DNA of 64,000 nt from Burkholderia vietnamiensis LMG 10929. GTDB lineage: Bacteria; Pseudomonadota; Gammaproteobacteria; Burkholderiales; Burkholderiaceae. The position numbers and the translations under genes were made by a program. Position 1 is the first letter of the stretch. Every line of letters begins with the position of its first letter. The stretch spans positions 992,001 to 1,056,000 of the forward strand of contig NZ_CP009632.1 in assembly GCF_000959445.1 (NCBI RefSeq), read 5' to 3'. Shown piece by piece: positions 36,308-44,077 of this stretch. Under the pieces are notes generated by a model. That model was not told the DNA's origin, did not search any database, and was given only the letters and a program-made list of their open reading frames with translations.

Positions 36308-38242
36308 TCAACGATCGGTGGACTGGGGGCCTGCGTTCGCCCGCGCGACCTGCGCGTGGGCGGCGGCTGGCAGCCGGGGCTTCTGGGGCGGCGTGTTGCC
36401 CGCGGCCGCCGCGAGACGCGCGGCGGCGGCTTCGATGCGTGCGACACGGGCTGCGTTGGCTGCGTTGGCCGCATCGGCCGGCGGCTGCGCGACGGCCGGC
36501 GCCGCGCTCACCGCACCGGCCGCAGCCGGTGCGGCTGCCGCCGCGTTCTCCGGCTGGACCGCGGCAGGCGCCGGCGCGTCGGCAGGCGCCGGGGCACGCG
36601 GTGCGGGCGCGGCCGCCGCCGGCGCAGCCGATTGCTGCACGGGCGTGGGCGCCGGTGCCTGCGGCGCATCCGCGGCGCCGTTCGCCGGTTGCGCGGCCGG
36701 CCGGCGCACGCCGTGGCGGCCTTCCATGTTGCCGGTTGCGTACACGTCGGCTTCGTTCGGCTTCGAGAAGCTGTCGGTCGGCATCGGCTGGTCGGCGCTC
36801 TGCAGCGGCTTCACCAGGTGCGGCGTGATCAGGAAGATCAGCTCGGTGCGGTCCTGCTGGAACGACGTGCTGCGGAACAGCGCGCCGAGCACCGGCACTT
36901 CGCCGACGCCTGGGATCGCCTTGAGGGCGCCGGTGGCGTTGTCCTTGATGAGCCCGCCGATCGCGAACGACTCGCCGTCGCTCATCTGGACCGTCGTCGA
37001 GGCACGCCGCGTCGTGATGAGCGGCAGGATCGACGTGCCGCCGATGTTGGTCGCGCTCAGCGTGACGCCGGTTTGCGACAGCTCCGACACTTCCGGCGCG
37101 ACCTTCAGGCTGATGCGGCCGTTCGCGAGCACCGTCGGCGTGAACTTCAGCGCGACACCGAATTCCTCCTGCTGCAGCGTGATCGTCGACACGCCGGTAC
37201 CGCTGCTTTGCGGAACCGGGATGAAGATCTTGCCGCCGGCGAGGAACGTCGCCTCCTGGCCGCTGATCGTCACGAGGTTCGGCTCGGCGAGGATCTTCAC
37301 GAGGTTGTCGGTGTTCTGCGCGTCGGCCGCGATGCTGAACGGCTTGTTGTTCGCCTTGTTGAACACCGCGGCGCTCGCGACGCCGGCGAGCAGGTTGCTG
37401 ACCAGCGCGCCGCTCCACGAGCCGAAGCCGCCCTGGATGTTCAGCGCGCTGCCCATCTGGTTGATCAGCGTCTTCGACACCTCGGCCACCTTGACCTCGA
37501 GCATCACCTGCTGCGGCGACGTGACGGACAGCATGTTGAGCACGCCGCCGCCCTTGGCCGTCCCGCCTTCGCCGCCGCCGGCGCTGTCGCTGTAGGCGCG
37601 CGCGATCTGCACGGCCTGCTGCGCGGCCTGCGAGTTCGACACGGTGCCCGCCAGCACGATCGTGCCGGCCGCGGTCGATACGTGAATGTCGCGCTCGGCC
37701 GGCATCAGTTGCAGCAGCGACGCCTGCAGGCCGCCCGCATCGGCGCCGACCGCCACGTCGATCACGCGGCACGCGCCGCTCTTGCCCTGCACGATCATGT
37801 TGGTCGTGCCGACCGACAGCCCGAGGATGTAGAGCGTCTGTGGCGATACCATGGTTGCCTGCGCAACGGCCGGATTGCCGATGGTGCGATTGCGGACTGC
37901 CTCCGGCATCGGCACCAGCAACGACTTGCCGAGCGGCACGCTGACGCTGGTCGAATCGCGCACCGCGCCCACGCAGTTCGGCCCGCGCAGCGGCCCGGCA
38001 GCCGCGGCCGGCGCGGCGGCGATCGCCGGCGCCATGCTGATCGTCATCTGCATCGGTCCCTTCGCGACGGCGGCCGGCGCGCTCGCGCCGCCCTTCGTCA
38101 ATGCCGCCGATTCGGCGGCTTCCTGCGCCAGTGCGCTGTATACCGTCAGCGTTCCGGTACAGAGGATCGCGGCCATCATCGCGCCTCGTGCGATACGTGT
38201 GCGCACCGGGCCGGTACCTGAGTGTTGCGGATTGATCTTCAT
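36308..38242 (-). CDS. cpaC: Tad secretin CpaC/RcpA with Ala/Pro-rich C-terminal extension
   Basis: This 644-residue outer-membrane secretin has a signal peptide (to about residue 40), an N-terminal pilus-formation domain (VPLGKSLLVPMPEAVRNRTIGNPAVAQ), BON-like repeats (VSTAAGTIVLAGTVSNSQAAQQAV) and the secretin beta domain (VTLSATNIGGTSILPLITTRRASTTVQMSDGESFAIGGL; QDRTELIFLITPHLVKPL). The last 132 residues (513-644) are an unusual Ala/Pro-rich tail, largely made of APAP and AAA runs, absent from typical CpaC proteins. The tail may span the periplasm or contact the cell wall or lipoprotein. Confidence 0.92.
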   Translation of the reverse strand: MKINPQHSGTGPVRTRIARGAMMAAILCTGTLTVYSALAQEAAESAALTKGGASAPAAVAKGPMQMTISMAPAIAAAPAAAAGPLRGPNCVGAVRDSTSVSVPLGKSLLVPMPEAVRNRTIGNPAVAQATMVSPQTLYILGLSVGTTNMIVQGKSGACRVIDVAVGADAGGLQASLLQLMPAERDIHVSTAAGTIVLAGTVSNSQAAQQAVQIARAYSDSAGGGEGGTAKGGGVLNMLSVTSPQQVMLEVKVAEVSKTLINQMGSALNIQGGFGSWSGALVSNLLAGVASAAVFNKANNKPFSIAADAQNTDNLVKILAEPNLVTISGQEATFLAGGKIFIPVPQSSGTGVSTITLQQEEFGVALKFTPTVLANGRISLKVAPEVSELSQTGVTLSATNIGGTSILPLITTRRASTTVQMSDGESFAIGGLIKDNATGALKAIPGVGEVPVLGALFRSTSFQQDRTELIFLITPHLVKPLQSADQPMPTDSFSKPNEADVYATGNMEGRHGVRRPAAQPANGAADAPQAPAPTPVQQSAAPAAAAPAPRAPAPADAPAPAAVQPENAAAAAPAAAGAVSAAPAVAQPPADAANAANAARVARIEAAAARLAAAAGNTPPQKPRLPAAAHAQVARANAGPQSTDR

Positions 38243-38262
38243 TTCGTCTGATCCCCCGAGTG

Positions 38263-38316
38263 ACCGGCGCAGCGCCGGTTGTCGACTTCCAAGGCCGCCG
38301 TGCCCTGACGGCGGCC
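38263..38316 (-). promoter_or_regulatory. Two stem-loops between cpaB and cpaC
   Basis: One hairpin at 38293-38316 has 9-bp perfect arms (GGCCGCCGT / ACGGCGGCC) and a 6-nt loop; on the transcript it is followed by TT. A second at 38263-38279 is an 8-bp palindrome around one A (ACCGGCGC A GCGCCGGT). They fill the 112-bp gap in an otherwise tightly packed operon and could attenuate or stabilise the secretin message. Confidence 0.5.
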
Positions 38317-38354
38317 GATCTGGTTAATCTGTTGTGTGGGCCTGTCGTGCGGCT

Positions 38355-39200
38355 TCAGAAACACTCGACGCTGCCGTGCACGCCGGTCAGTACGCCGATG
38401 CAATCGCGGCGTGCCTCCGACGACGCGTGCGACGCGACGTGCACGCGCACGGTCCGCACGCGGGCCGGTGCCGGCGCGGGCGGTGCATCGGGCACCGGTG
38501 CCTTGCCGAGCAGCGTCATCTTGGTTGCGCCGTCGGTGGCGAGCGTCTTGTGATCGACCTGGTTGCGCAGCACCAGCGACAGCGTGCCGACGCTGCGGGC
38601 GAGGTCGAGGCGTTCGGCCTGGTCGGGCGTGACTTCGAGCGTCACCGCGTTGACGACTTTCGGCGCGGTGTCGTCGCGGCTCACCTGCTGCGCGACCGCC
38701 AGCACCAGGATGTGCTCGAGCACGATCTTCGAGATGCTCTGCCCGTCGGTCTTGCCCTGCTGCTCCTGCGTGTTGACGATCACGTCGACGTAGTTGCCCG
38801 GCAGCGCGAAGCCCGCGACGCCGACCACGTCGTTCACGCGCACCGTGATCGCGCGGCTGCCGTCGGCGATCACCGCGGACAGCCCGCCCTTGGTGCCGAC
38901 CGGCGCGAGCTTCGACTCGATCACCGGCTCGCCGCGGGCGAGGCTGGTGCGCACGACGCGCCCTTCGAGTTCCTTCGTGTCGGTGAACGCGCCGGTCGGC
39001 ACGCTGCCCGCCGGCCAGCTCACCATGTGGATCTGGTTCGGCCCGAGCGGCTCGCCCAGATTCAGGTCGGTGGTCGCGACCGCGACGGACGTGACCGAAC
39101 CGTTGGACGTGTTCATCAACCAGCGCGACGCGAACACGACCGCGGCAAGCCCCGCGACCATCGCGACCACCAGCATCAAGATTGCTCGACTGTTTTTCAT
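38355..39200 (-). CDS. cpaB: Flp pilus assembly protein CpaB/RcpC
   Basis: The 281-residue protein has an N-terminal membrane anchor (residues 5-27) followed by an SAF domain (VAVATTDLNLGEPLGPNQIHMVSWPAG) and an RcpC-type domain (ITVRVNDVVGVAGFALPGNYVDVIVN; LEHILVLAVAQQV; AVTLEVTPDQAERLDLARSVGTLSLVLRN). It is a periplasmic partner of the secretin. The ATG at 39200 (MKNSRAIL) is preferred to an in-frame ATG 39 bp upstream because it gives a proper membrane anchor. Confidence 0.9.
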   Translation of the reverse strand: MKNSRAILMLVVAMVAGLAAVVFASRWLMNTSNGSVTSVAVATTDLNLGEPLGPNQIHMVSWPAGSVPTGAFTDTKELEGRVVRTSLARGEPVIESKLAPVGTKGGLSAVIADGSRAITVRVNDVVGVAGFALPGNYVDVIVNTQEQQGKTDGQSISKIVLEHILVLAVAQQVSRDDTAPKVVNAVTLEVTPDQAERLDLARSVGTLSLVLRNQVDHKTLATDGATKMTLLGKAPVPDAPPAPAPARVRTVRVHVASHASSEARRDCIGVLTGVHGSVECF

Positions 39201-39235
39201 GGCAATGCTCCTCGACGAATCGTGAAAGAAACAAC

Positions 39236-40636
39236 TCAACCGGCGACGTGCGTGCGACCGCCGCGCTCGCCCGGCGGCAGATACCCGCCGTCGCGCTCCG
39301 GCGCCGCGCCGAAATAGCTGGCCCAGGCGTCATGCAGCGCGTCGTGCGTCACTTCGGGCGGATCGCCGCGATACCGCGCGCCGGCGGCAACGAGGCGCAG
39401 CAGGTCGGTCGGGTAGCACGCGAGATACGCCTTGCCGGTCGGCAGGTGCAGCCGGTGCAGCAGGTAGTCGAAGGCGTCCTGCGACGACACCAGCCCGAGC
39501 GACTCGCACGCGGCGTCGAACACCGCGCGGTAGTGTTCGATCGACATCGCGCCGACGTGCAGCTTGGAGCCGAGCCGGCGCAGGAACGCTTCGTCGGCGA
39601 ACTGCTCCGGCGCGAGGTTGCTCGAGAACACCGGCCACACGTCGAACGGCAGTACGAAGCGGGTGCCGGAATCGAGCGTCAGGAAATCGACGCCGCGATC
39701 GAGCGGGCGCAGCCAGCGGTTGAGCAGATCGCGCGGCTCGACGCGCTGGCGGCCGAGATCGTCGACGATGTACATGCCCATGTTCGCCTTCATGTGCGGC
39801 GGCGCCTGGTAGAAGCCGGCCGCGTCGTCGCGGCGCAGGTCGAGCTCGTCGAGCGTCAGCTCGCCGCCGGACATCACGACCGGCCGCTCGCAGAGTCGCC
39901 AGCGGCGATCGACCGACTGTCCTTCGCCTTGCGAAGGCGCGTCGATGTGCACGAGCGGATCGTGGATCTGGATCACTTCGCCGGCCGCGCAGATCGCGTA
40001 CGGCACCGGCACATGACCGGCCATCAGCGCGCCGAGCCGCTCGGCGAGGTAGGTCTTGCCGCTGCCGGCCGGCCCGTGGATCAGCAGCGGCCGCCCGGCA
40101 TTCAGCGCGGCGGCGGCCGCGTCGAGGATCGACGTGTCCATGATCACGCCGTCGAACACGGCCCACACGTCGTTCTGCGCGACGCGCAGCTTGCGCACCG
40201 AATGCGCGTCGATGCAGGCGAGATACGCATCGAGCGGCACCGGCGCCGGCCCGCTGTAGCTGCTTCGCGCGCGCTCTTCGAGCGCCGCGACGCGGCCGGC
40301 GTCGGTCAGGCGGAACGTCACGTCGAGGTCCGTCGTGCCGCGATGGGTCAGCTCGACCAGGTGCTCGCGCACCAGGAACGCGAACACGTCGTCGAGCACC
40401 GCGAGCGGCAGACAGTGGCGCTCGATCAGATCGCCGTACGACGGGCGGCCGAGCACCAGCGTCGCCTTCAGCACGAGCCCAGCCACGAAGGTCTGGCTCA
40501 GCCCGGTTTCCGCGATCGAGCGCGGCGCCGGCGGCAGCTGCGCGTCGGGCTTCGCATGCGCTTCCCGCTGCGGCGACGGCTGCGGCAGATGCGCTACCTG
40601 CGCGTCGCGTTTCGGTTCGGTGGGATTCGTGTTCAT
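39236..40636 (-). CDS. AAA-family ATPase of unknown role embedded in the tad locus
   Basis: This 466-residue protein has a Pro-rich N-terminus (1-45), a winged-helix-like region (45-125; DDVFAFLVREHLVELTHRG, then VTFRLTDAGRVAALEE) and an ATPase core with Walker A HGPAGSGKT (188-195), a likely Walker B MYIVDDLG (288-295), and sensor-like text WPVFSSNLAPEQ. It is none of the standard Tad ATPases (CpaF, CpaE). It lies between cpaB (35 bp) and the prepilin peptidase gene (32 bp), so it is surely part of the operon. The ATPase core resembles MoxR/chaperone-like AAA proteins more than secretion motors; a role in pilus assembly is inference. Confidence 0.75.
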   Translation of the reverse strand: MNTNPTEPKRDAQVAHLPQPSPQREAHAKPDAQLPPAPRSIAETGLSQTFVAGLVLKATLVLGRPSYGDLIERHCLPLAVLDDVFAFLVREHLVELTHRGTTDLDVTFRLTDAGRVAALEERARSSYSGPAPVPLDAYLACIDAHSVRKLRVAQNDVWAVFDGVIMDTSILDAAAAALNAGRPLLIHGPAGSGKTYLAERLGALMAGHVPVPYAICAAGEVIQIHDPLVHIDAPSQGEGQSVDRRWRLCERPVVMSGGELTLDELDLRRDDAAGFYQAPPHMKANMGMYIVDDLGRQRVEPRDLLNRWLRPLDRGVDFLTLDSGTRFVLPFDVWPVFSSNLAPEQFADEAFLRRLGSKLHVGAMSIEHYRAVFDAACESLGLVSSQDAFDYLLHRLHLPTGKAYLACYPTDLLRLVAAGARYRGDPPEVTHDALHDAWASYFGAAPERDGGYLPPGERGGRTHVAG

Positions 40637-40668
40637 GTTCGTTCCATCCTCGTTGCGGATACGCCGCG

Positions 40669-41208
40669 CTATGCGCACGATGCGAACAGCATGCCCAGCG
40701 TGCCGACGGCGATTGCGACGCCATACGGCAACGCGCCGACCGACGCGGATTCGACGGGGCCGTCGGTTGCCCCTGCAAGCGGCGCGGCGGCGCGATGCGC
40801 GACCAGCATCCACACGTTGGTCCACATCCGGCGCATGCGGCCGCGCAGCAGCGCGAAGCCGAGTGCGCCGACGCCGCCCGCGACGAAGGTGGCCAGCACG
40901 ATGTAGAAGGTCATCTGCGCGCCAACCCATGCGCCAATGGCGAGCATCAGCTTCACGTCGCCGGCGGCCATGCCGCGCAGCAGATAGAACGGCAGCAGCA
41001 GCCCGAGGCCGGTCGCCGCGCCGGCAAGCCACGCGAGCACGCCGGCCGGCACGCCGTGCAGCGCACATTGCGCGACCAGCGCACCGGCGAGCCCTGCGAC
41101 GACGAGCCGGTTCGGGATGCGGCGGCTCGCGAGGTCCGTGCTGGCCGCCACGATCACGAGCAGCGTCACGCACAACGGAACCGGATAAGGCGGCGCAACT
41201 GGCAACAT
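40669..41208 (-). CDS. cpaA: Prepilin peptidase CpaA/TadV
   Basis: A 179-residue type IV prepilin peptidase (A24 family) with about six helices and both catalytic aspartates: DLASRRIPNRLV near residue 25 and GMAAGDVKLMLAIG near residue 79 (GxGD type with AGD). It lacks the N-terminal methylase domain, normal for Tad peptidases. It should cleave the Flp pilins and TadE proteins. It starts 31 bp after the second flp gene. Confidence 0.92.
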   Translation of the reverse strand: MLPVAPPYPVPLCVTLLVIVAASTDLASRRIPNRLVVAGLAGALVAQCALHGVPAGVLAWLAGAATGLGLLLPFYLLRGMAAGDVKLMLAIGAWVGAQMTFYIVLATFVAGGVGALGFALLRGRMRRMWTNVWMLVAHRAAAPLAGATDGPVESASVGALPYGVAIAVGTLGMLFASCA

Positions 41209-41239
41209 GGCGAACCTCGGTTAGATGAAACGATCTGGA

Positions 41240-41446
41240 TTACTGCCCGAGCGCGGTATTCACCGCCGCGGTCACGATCGACGCAATCGCGTCGTACGCG
41301 CCTTGAACCGAGCCCTTCAGCGCGACCACGGCGCCGAGCACGACGGTCGCGAACACCGCTGCGAGCAGCGCGTATTCGATCGACGTCACCCCTCGCTCGT
41401 CGTCGATCCATCGCGATACCGCTACTGCAAGTACCCTGGCGCGCAT
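41240..41446 (-). CDS. Flp-type pilin (second copy)
   Basis: The 68-residue prepilin has a 19-residue basic leader (ending DDERG) and the mature start VTSIEYALLAAVF, with the conserved Glu5-Tyr6 of Flp pilins, then one hydrophobic helix and a short tail. The mature form is about 49 residues. It is 170 bp downstream of the first pilin gene and precedes cpaA. It may be a minor or alternative subunit. Confidence 0.9.
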   Translation of the reverse strand: MRARVLAVAVSRWIDDERGVTSIEYALLAAVFATVVLGAVVALKGSVQGAYDAIASIVTAAVNTALGQ

Positions 41447-41575
41447 GACGGCCTCCGATCCGGTTGATCGACCGAGCGGGAGACGGCTCGCGGAGCGCAC
41501 CGGCCGAGCCATCCGCCATTCGGTCCATCAGACATTCGTTGCTTGGTATGTCCGGCCCTGCTCGACGGACGACAT

Positions 41576-41609
41576 GGCGACGAACGGGCCGGACCAGCCG
41601 TTCGTCGCC
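41576..41609 (-). terminator. Strong stem-loop after the first flp gene
   Basis: Twelve-bp perfect arms (GGCGACGAACGG / CCGTTCGTCGCC) with a 10-nt loop begin 7 bp past the stop codon of the 60-aa pilin. No T-run follows. This probably causes partial termination or protects a short abundant pilin transcript, while limited read-through expresses the remaining tad genes. Confidence 0.7.
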
Positions 41610-41616
41610 CCGTCAT

Positions 41617-41799
41617 TCAGATCGCCGCGTTGAGGTCGTCTGCGATCGTGTTGAACACAGTCTTCAGGTCGTTACCGACCAGCGTCAGCGCGGCAACGAG
41701 GCCGACTGCGATCAGCGCGGCAATCAGGCCGTATTCGATGGCCGTCACGCCTTGCTCGTCTTGAACGAAACCGCGGACCTTCTGGATGAACGTGGACAT
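41617..41799 (-). CDS. flp: Flp pilin (major subunit)
   Basis: The 60-residue prepilin has the leader MSTFIQKVRGFVQDEQG, cleaved after Gly17, and the mature start VTAIEYGLIAALIAVGL with Glu5-Tyr6. The mature pilin is only 43 residues, as typical for Flp fibres. A strong AGGAG ribosome binding site precedes the ATG at 41799. It is the first gene of the leftward tad locus and is followed by a strong hairpin, consistent with a separately abundant message. Confidence 0.94.
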   Translation of the reverse strand: MSTFIQKVRGFVQDEQGVTAIEYGLIAALIAVGLVAALTLVGNDLKTVFNTIADDLNAAI

Positions 41800-42838
41800 G
41801 GCTACTCTCCTTTTGCACTGCTACGAAAACCCCGTGGTCTGGAATAGACGCGGGGAGCGGGTACCACCGGTACTACAAAGAAACTCGGAGCCGAGGCTCA
41901 GCGACGGGTGCGGCCGGCTGCGAGCCGATCCGGACCTGGAGACGTCGGTGAGCTGGTGTGTGCGCTGCACATGCGTGGACCGATCGGCGATACATCACGA
42001 TCGAACCGGACGGCACGGCTGCCGTCCTGCACAAGGCCGCGGATTGAATGACCGACGCAAGCGCGTCGATACTGCTGAAGGTTCCCGTCGCGGCATGCGA
42101 GCCGCGTGGTGCTGTGGTCTGTCATTTTTATTCCCCAATGCTGTCATCTGATTCTTATTGCGCGAACGATGCTGACGCTCGCTCGATCGAGCGGTCGACG
42201 ATGCTGCCCGCCGCTGCGTGGACCACTACGCCGTATTCCCCGACGCGCTTGCGGTCCATCGTCCTGCACGGGTGAGGCGCTCCGGTATGTTCTGCTGCGT
42301 CAACCGGTCGCGGCTCGCATCGTCGCCTGCCGTGCAGCCCTAGACGCAAAGAGCAGGCCAGCCGACCGACAATCGAGGCGCAGCAAGGATTCCGACGATC
42401 CATGCGCCGGGCCGGCGGCAGTGCGACACCCGAAATGTTTCAGATTTGATATATGCGCGGCGGGCATCGGCGCGCGTCGGCCGGGCGCAGGCGCGCTGCC
42501 AGGGCGGTTCGAAAAATTTTCTCGGGACTTTCCCGAACCCGCGACGCCGTTCATCCGACGCGTATTCGATGCAGTCCCGAAGCAGCGACAAACGCGGAAT
42601 GTTTCAAGCGAGAAACATGAATTGCGCGGCGACCGATTTCTCTGACGTAAAAGCGCCGTTTTCGGCCGAAGAACTGCCGCATCGACATCGCGCGTTTCCG
42701 GCCGCGGTTTGCGTCGTGCGATTTTTTCTCCAACAATGCATTCACCGGACAGCGCCATCGAATGCGATTCGATCCGGATACACGACAACACGAAAAGCCG
42801 CGCGCACACCACGCGGCATTCACCAAACACGGGGCATC
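41800..42838. other. Long divergent non-coding region between tad and glycosyltransferase operons
   Basis: This 1,039-bp gap is less GC-rich than its surroundings (by eye mid-50s to low 60s percent, especially 42400-42830). No frame looks like a protein. Visible elements are a GTACC-ACC-GGTAC repeat at 41861-41873 upstream of flp, and a group of ATGTTTC/GAAACAT motifs (42432-42441 and 42599-42618) upstream of the glycosyltransferase gene. It must contain both operon promoters and could hold a small RNA. Confidence 0.6.
42599..42618. promoter_or_regulatory. Inverted repeat ATGTTTC-N6-GAAACAT
   Basis: Perfect 7-bp arms are separated by AAGCGA. A related GAAATGTTTC occurs 165 bp upstream at 42432-42441. 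The element is about 220 bp before the first glycosyltransferase gene and 800 bp before flp. It could be an operator; no regulator family is assigned. Confidence 0.4.
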
Positions 42839-44077
42839 ATGTACACGGCCAATGATGGAATGCGCTATCGCGCGACACGCTGTGCTCAATGGCTGACGGC
42901 CGACCGAATCGTTCCGTACAGCTGCGTGATGCTGCTGTTGTGCGTGGGCTTCGTGATCACATGGGCCGTCACCACCGACGCGTTCACGGCGCAAACCACC
43001 GCCCGCCCCGGCGTCGACTTCTCCGTGTTCTGGAGTGCATCGCATCTGGTGCTGCACGGTCATGCCGCAGCCGTCTACGATCCCGTGTTCTTCTCACGGG
43101 CCGAGGTCGCGAAATTCGGTGCCTACATGGGTCACCAGTCGCTGCCCTGGCTCTATCCGCCGACGATGCTGCTGTTCATCGCGCCGGTCGCCCTCGTGCC
43201 TTTCCTGCCCGCGTACATCCTCTTTTTTGCGGGCAGTCTTTTATGCTATGCGTACGCCGTCCTGCGACTGTCGGGCCTGCGTGCGCACCTGCCCGTGCCG
43301 CGCGCCGCCGTGCTCGTCGTGCTCGGCTACTCGGCCGTCTGCGCGTGCGTGCTGTACGGGCAGAACGGGCTGCTCACCGCCGGCATCGCGGCGCTCGCGC
43401 TGCACCTGCTCGGCCCGCGCCCGATCGTAGCCGGCGTGCTGATCGGACTGCTCGCCATCAAGCCGCAGATGGCGACGGTGTTCCCGTTCGTGCTGATCGC
43501 GACGCGCGCATGGCGCGCGTTCGGCGCGGCGGCGGTCACGACGACGCTGTTCACCGCGGCCGGTTTCGCACTGACCGGCCCAGGCTCGCTGGAGGGCCTC
43601 GCTCACGCGTTGTCGATCGTGCGCGGCATGCACTTCACGCTTCCCGCGTACTGGTTCGTGTCGCCGACGCCGTTCGCCGCGCTGCGGCTCGCCGGTGCGT
43701 CCATCGCGGTGTCGCTCGCGGTGCAGGGCGCCGTCGCGCTGCTCGCGATGGCCGCGGCCGTCTCCGTGTGGCGCCGCACGACCGACATGCGCCTGCGCGG
43801 CGCGGTGCTGGCCGTCGCGACGCTGCTCGCGACGCCGTACCTGTGGCAATACGAGCTGACCTGGCTCGGCATCGCGGTGTTTTGCCTGATCGCGCACGGC
43901 CTCGACGAAGGCTGGCTGCCCGGCGACCAGATCGTGATCGTTCTCGCGTGGCTGCTGCCGGTGTTCGAAGTGTTCAACCGGATCACGAAGTGGCCGCAGA
44001 TCGGCCCGGTCGTGCTGCTCGCCGTGCTGCTGATCACCGTGCGGCGCGTCGCGCTGCCGCCGCGGGAACGGCAATGA
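42839..44077 (+). CDS. GT87-family (DUF2029) integral membrane glycosyltransferase 1
   Basis: The 412-residue protein has about ten transmembrane helices and the pattern of GT-C enzymes: PGVDFSVFWSASHLVLHGHAAAVYD in the first extracytoplasmic loop (acidic catalytic candidate) and LPWLYPPTMLLFIAPVALVPF. GT87 enzymes transfer mannose or related sugars from polyprenyl-phosphate donors on the outer face of the inner membrane. The next gene is its paralogue, and GT2 and GtrA genes follow, which together could make and flip the lipid-linked donor. Confidence 0.85.
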   Translation: MYTANDGMRYRATRCAQWLTADRIVPYSCVMLLLCVGFVITWAVTTDAFTAQTTARPGVDFSVFWSASHLVLHGHAAAVYDPVFFSRAEVAKFGAYMGHQSLPWLYPPTMLLFIAPVALVPFLPAYILFFAGSLLCYAYAVLRLSGLRAHLPVPRAAVLVVLGYSAVCACVLYGQNGLLTAGIAALALHLLGPRPIVAGVLIGLLAIKPQMATVFPFVLIATRAWRAFGAAAVTTTLFTAAGFALTGPGSLEGLAHALSIVRGMHFTLPAYWFVSPTPFAALRLAGASIAVSLAVQGAVALLAMAAAVSVWRRTTDMRLRGAVLAVATLLATPYLWQYELTWLGIAVFCLIAHGLDEGWLPGDQIVIVLAWLLPVFEVFNRITKWPQIGPVVLLAVLLITVRRVALPPRERQ

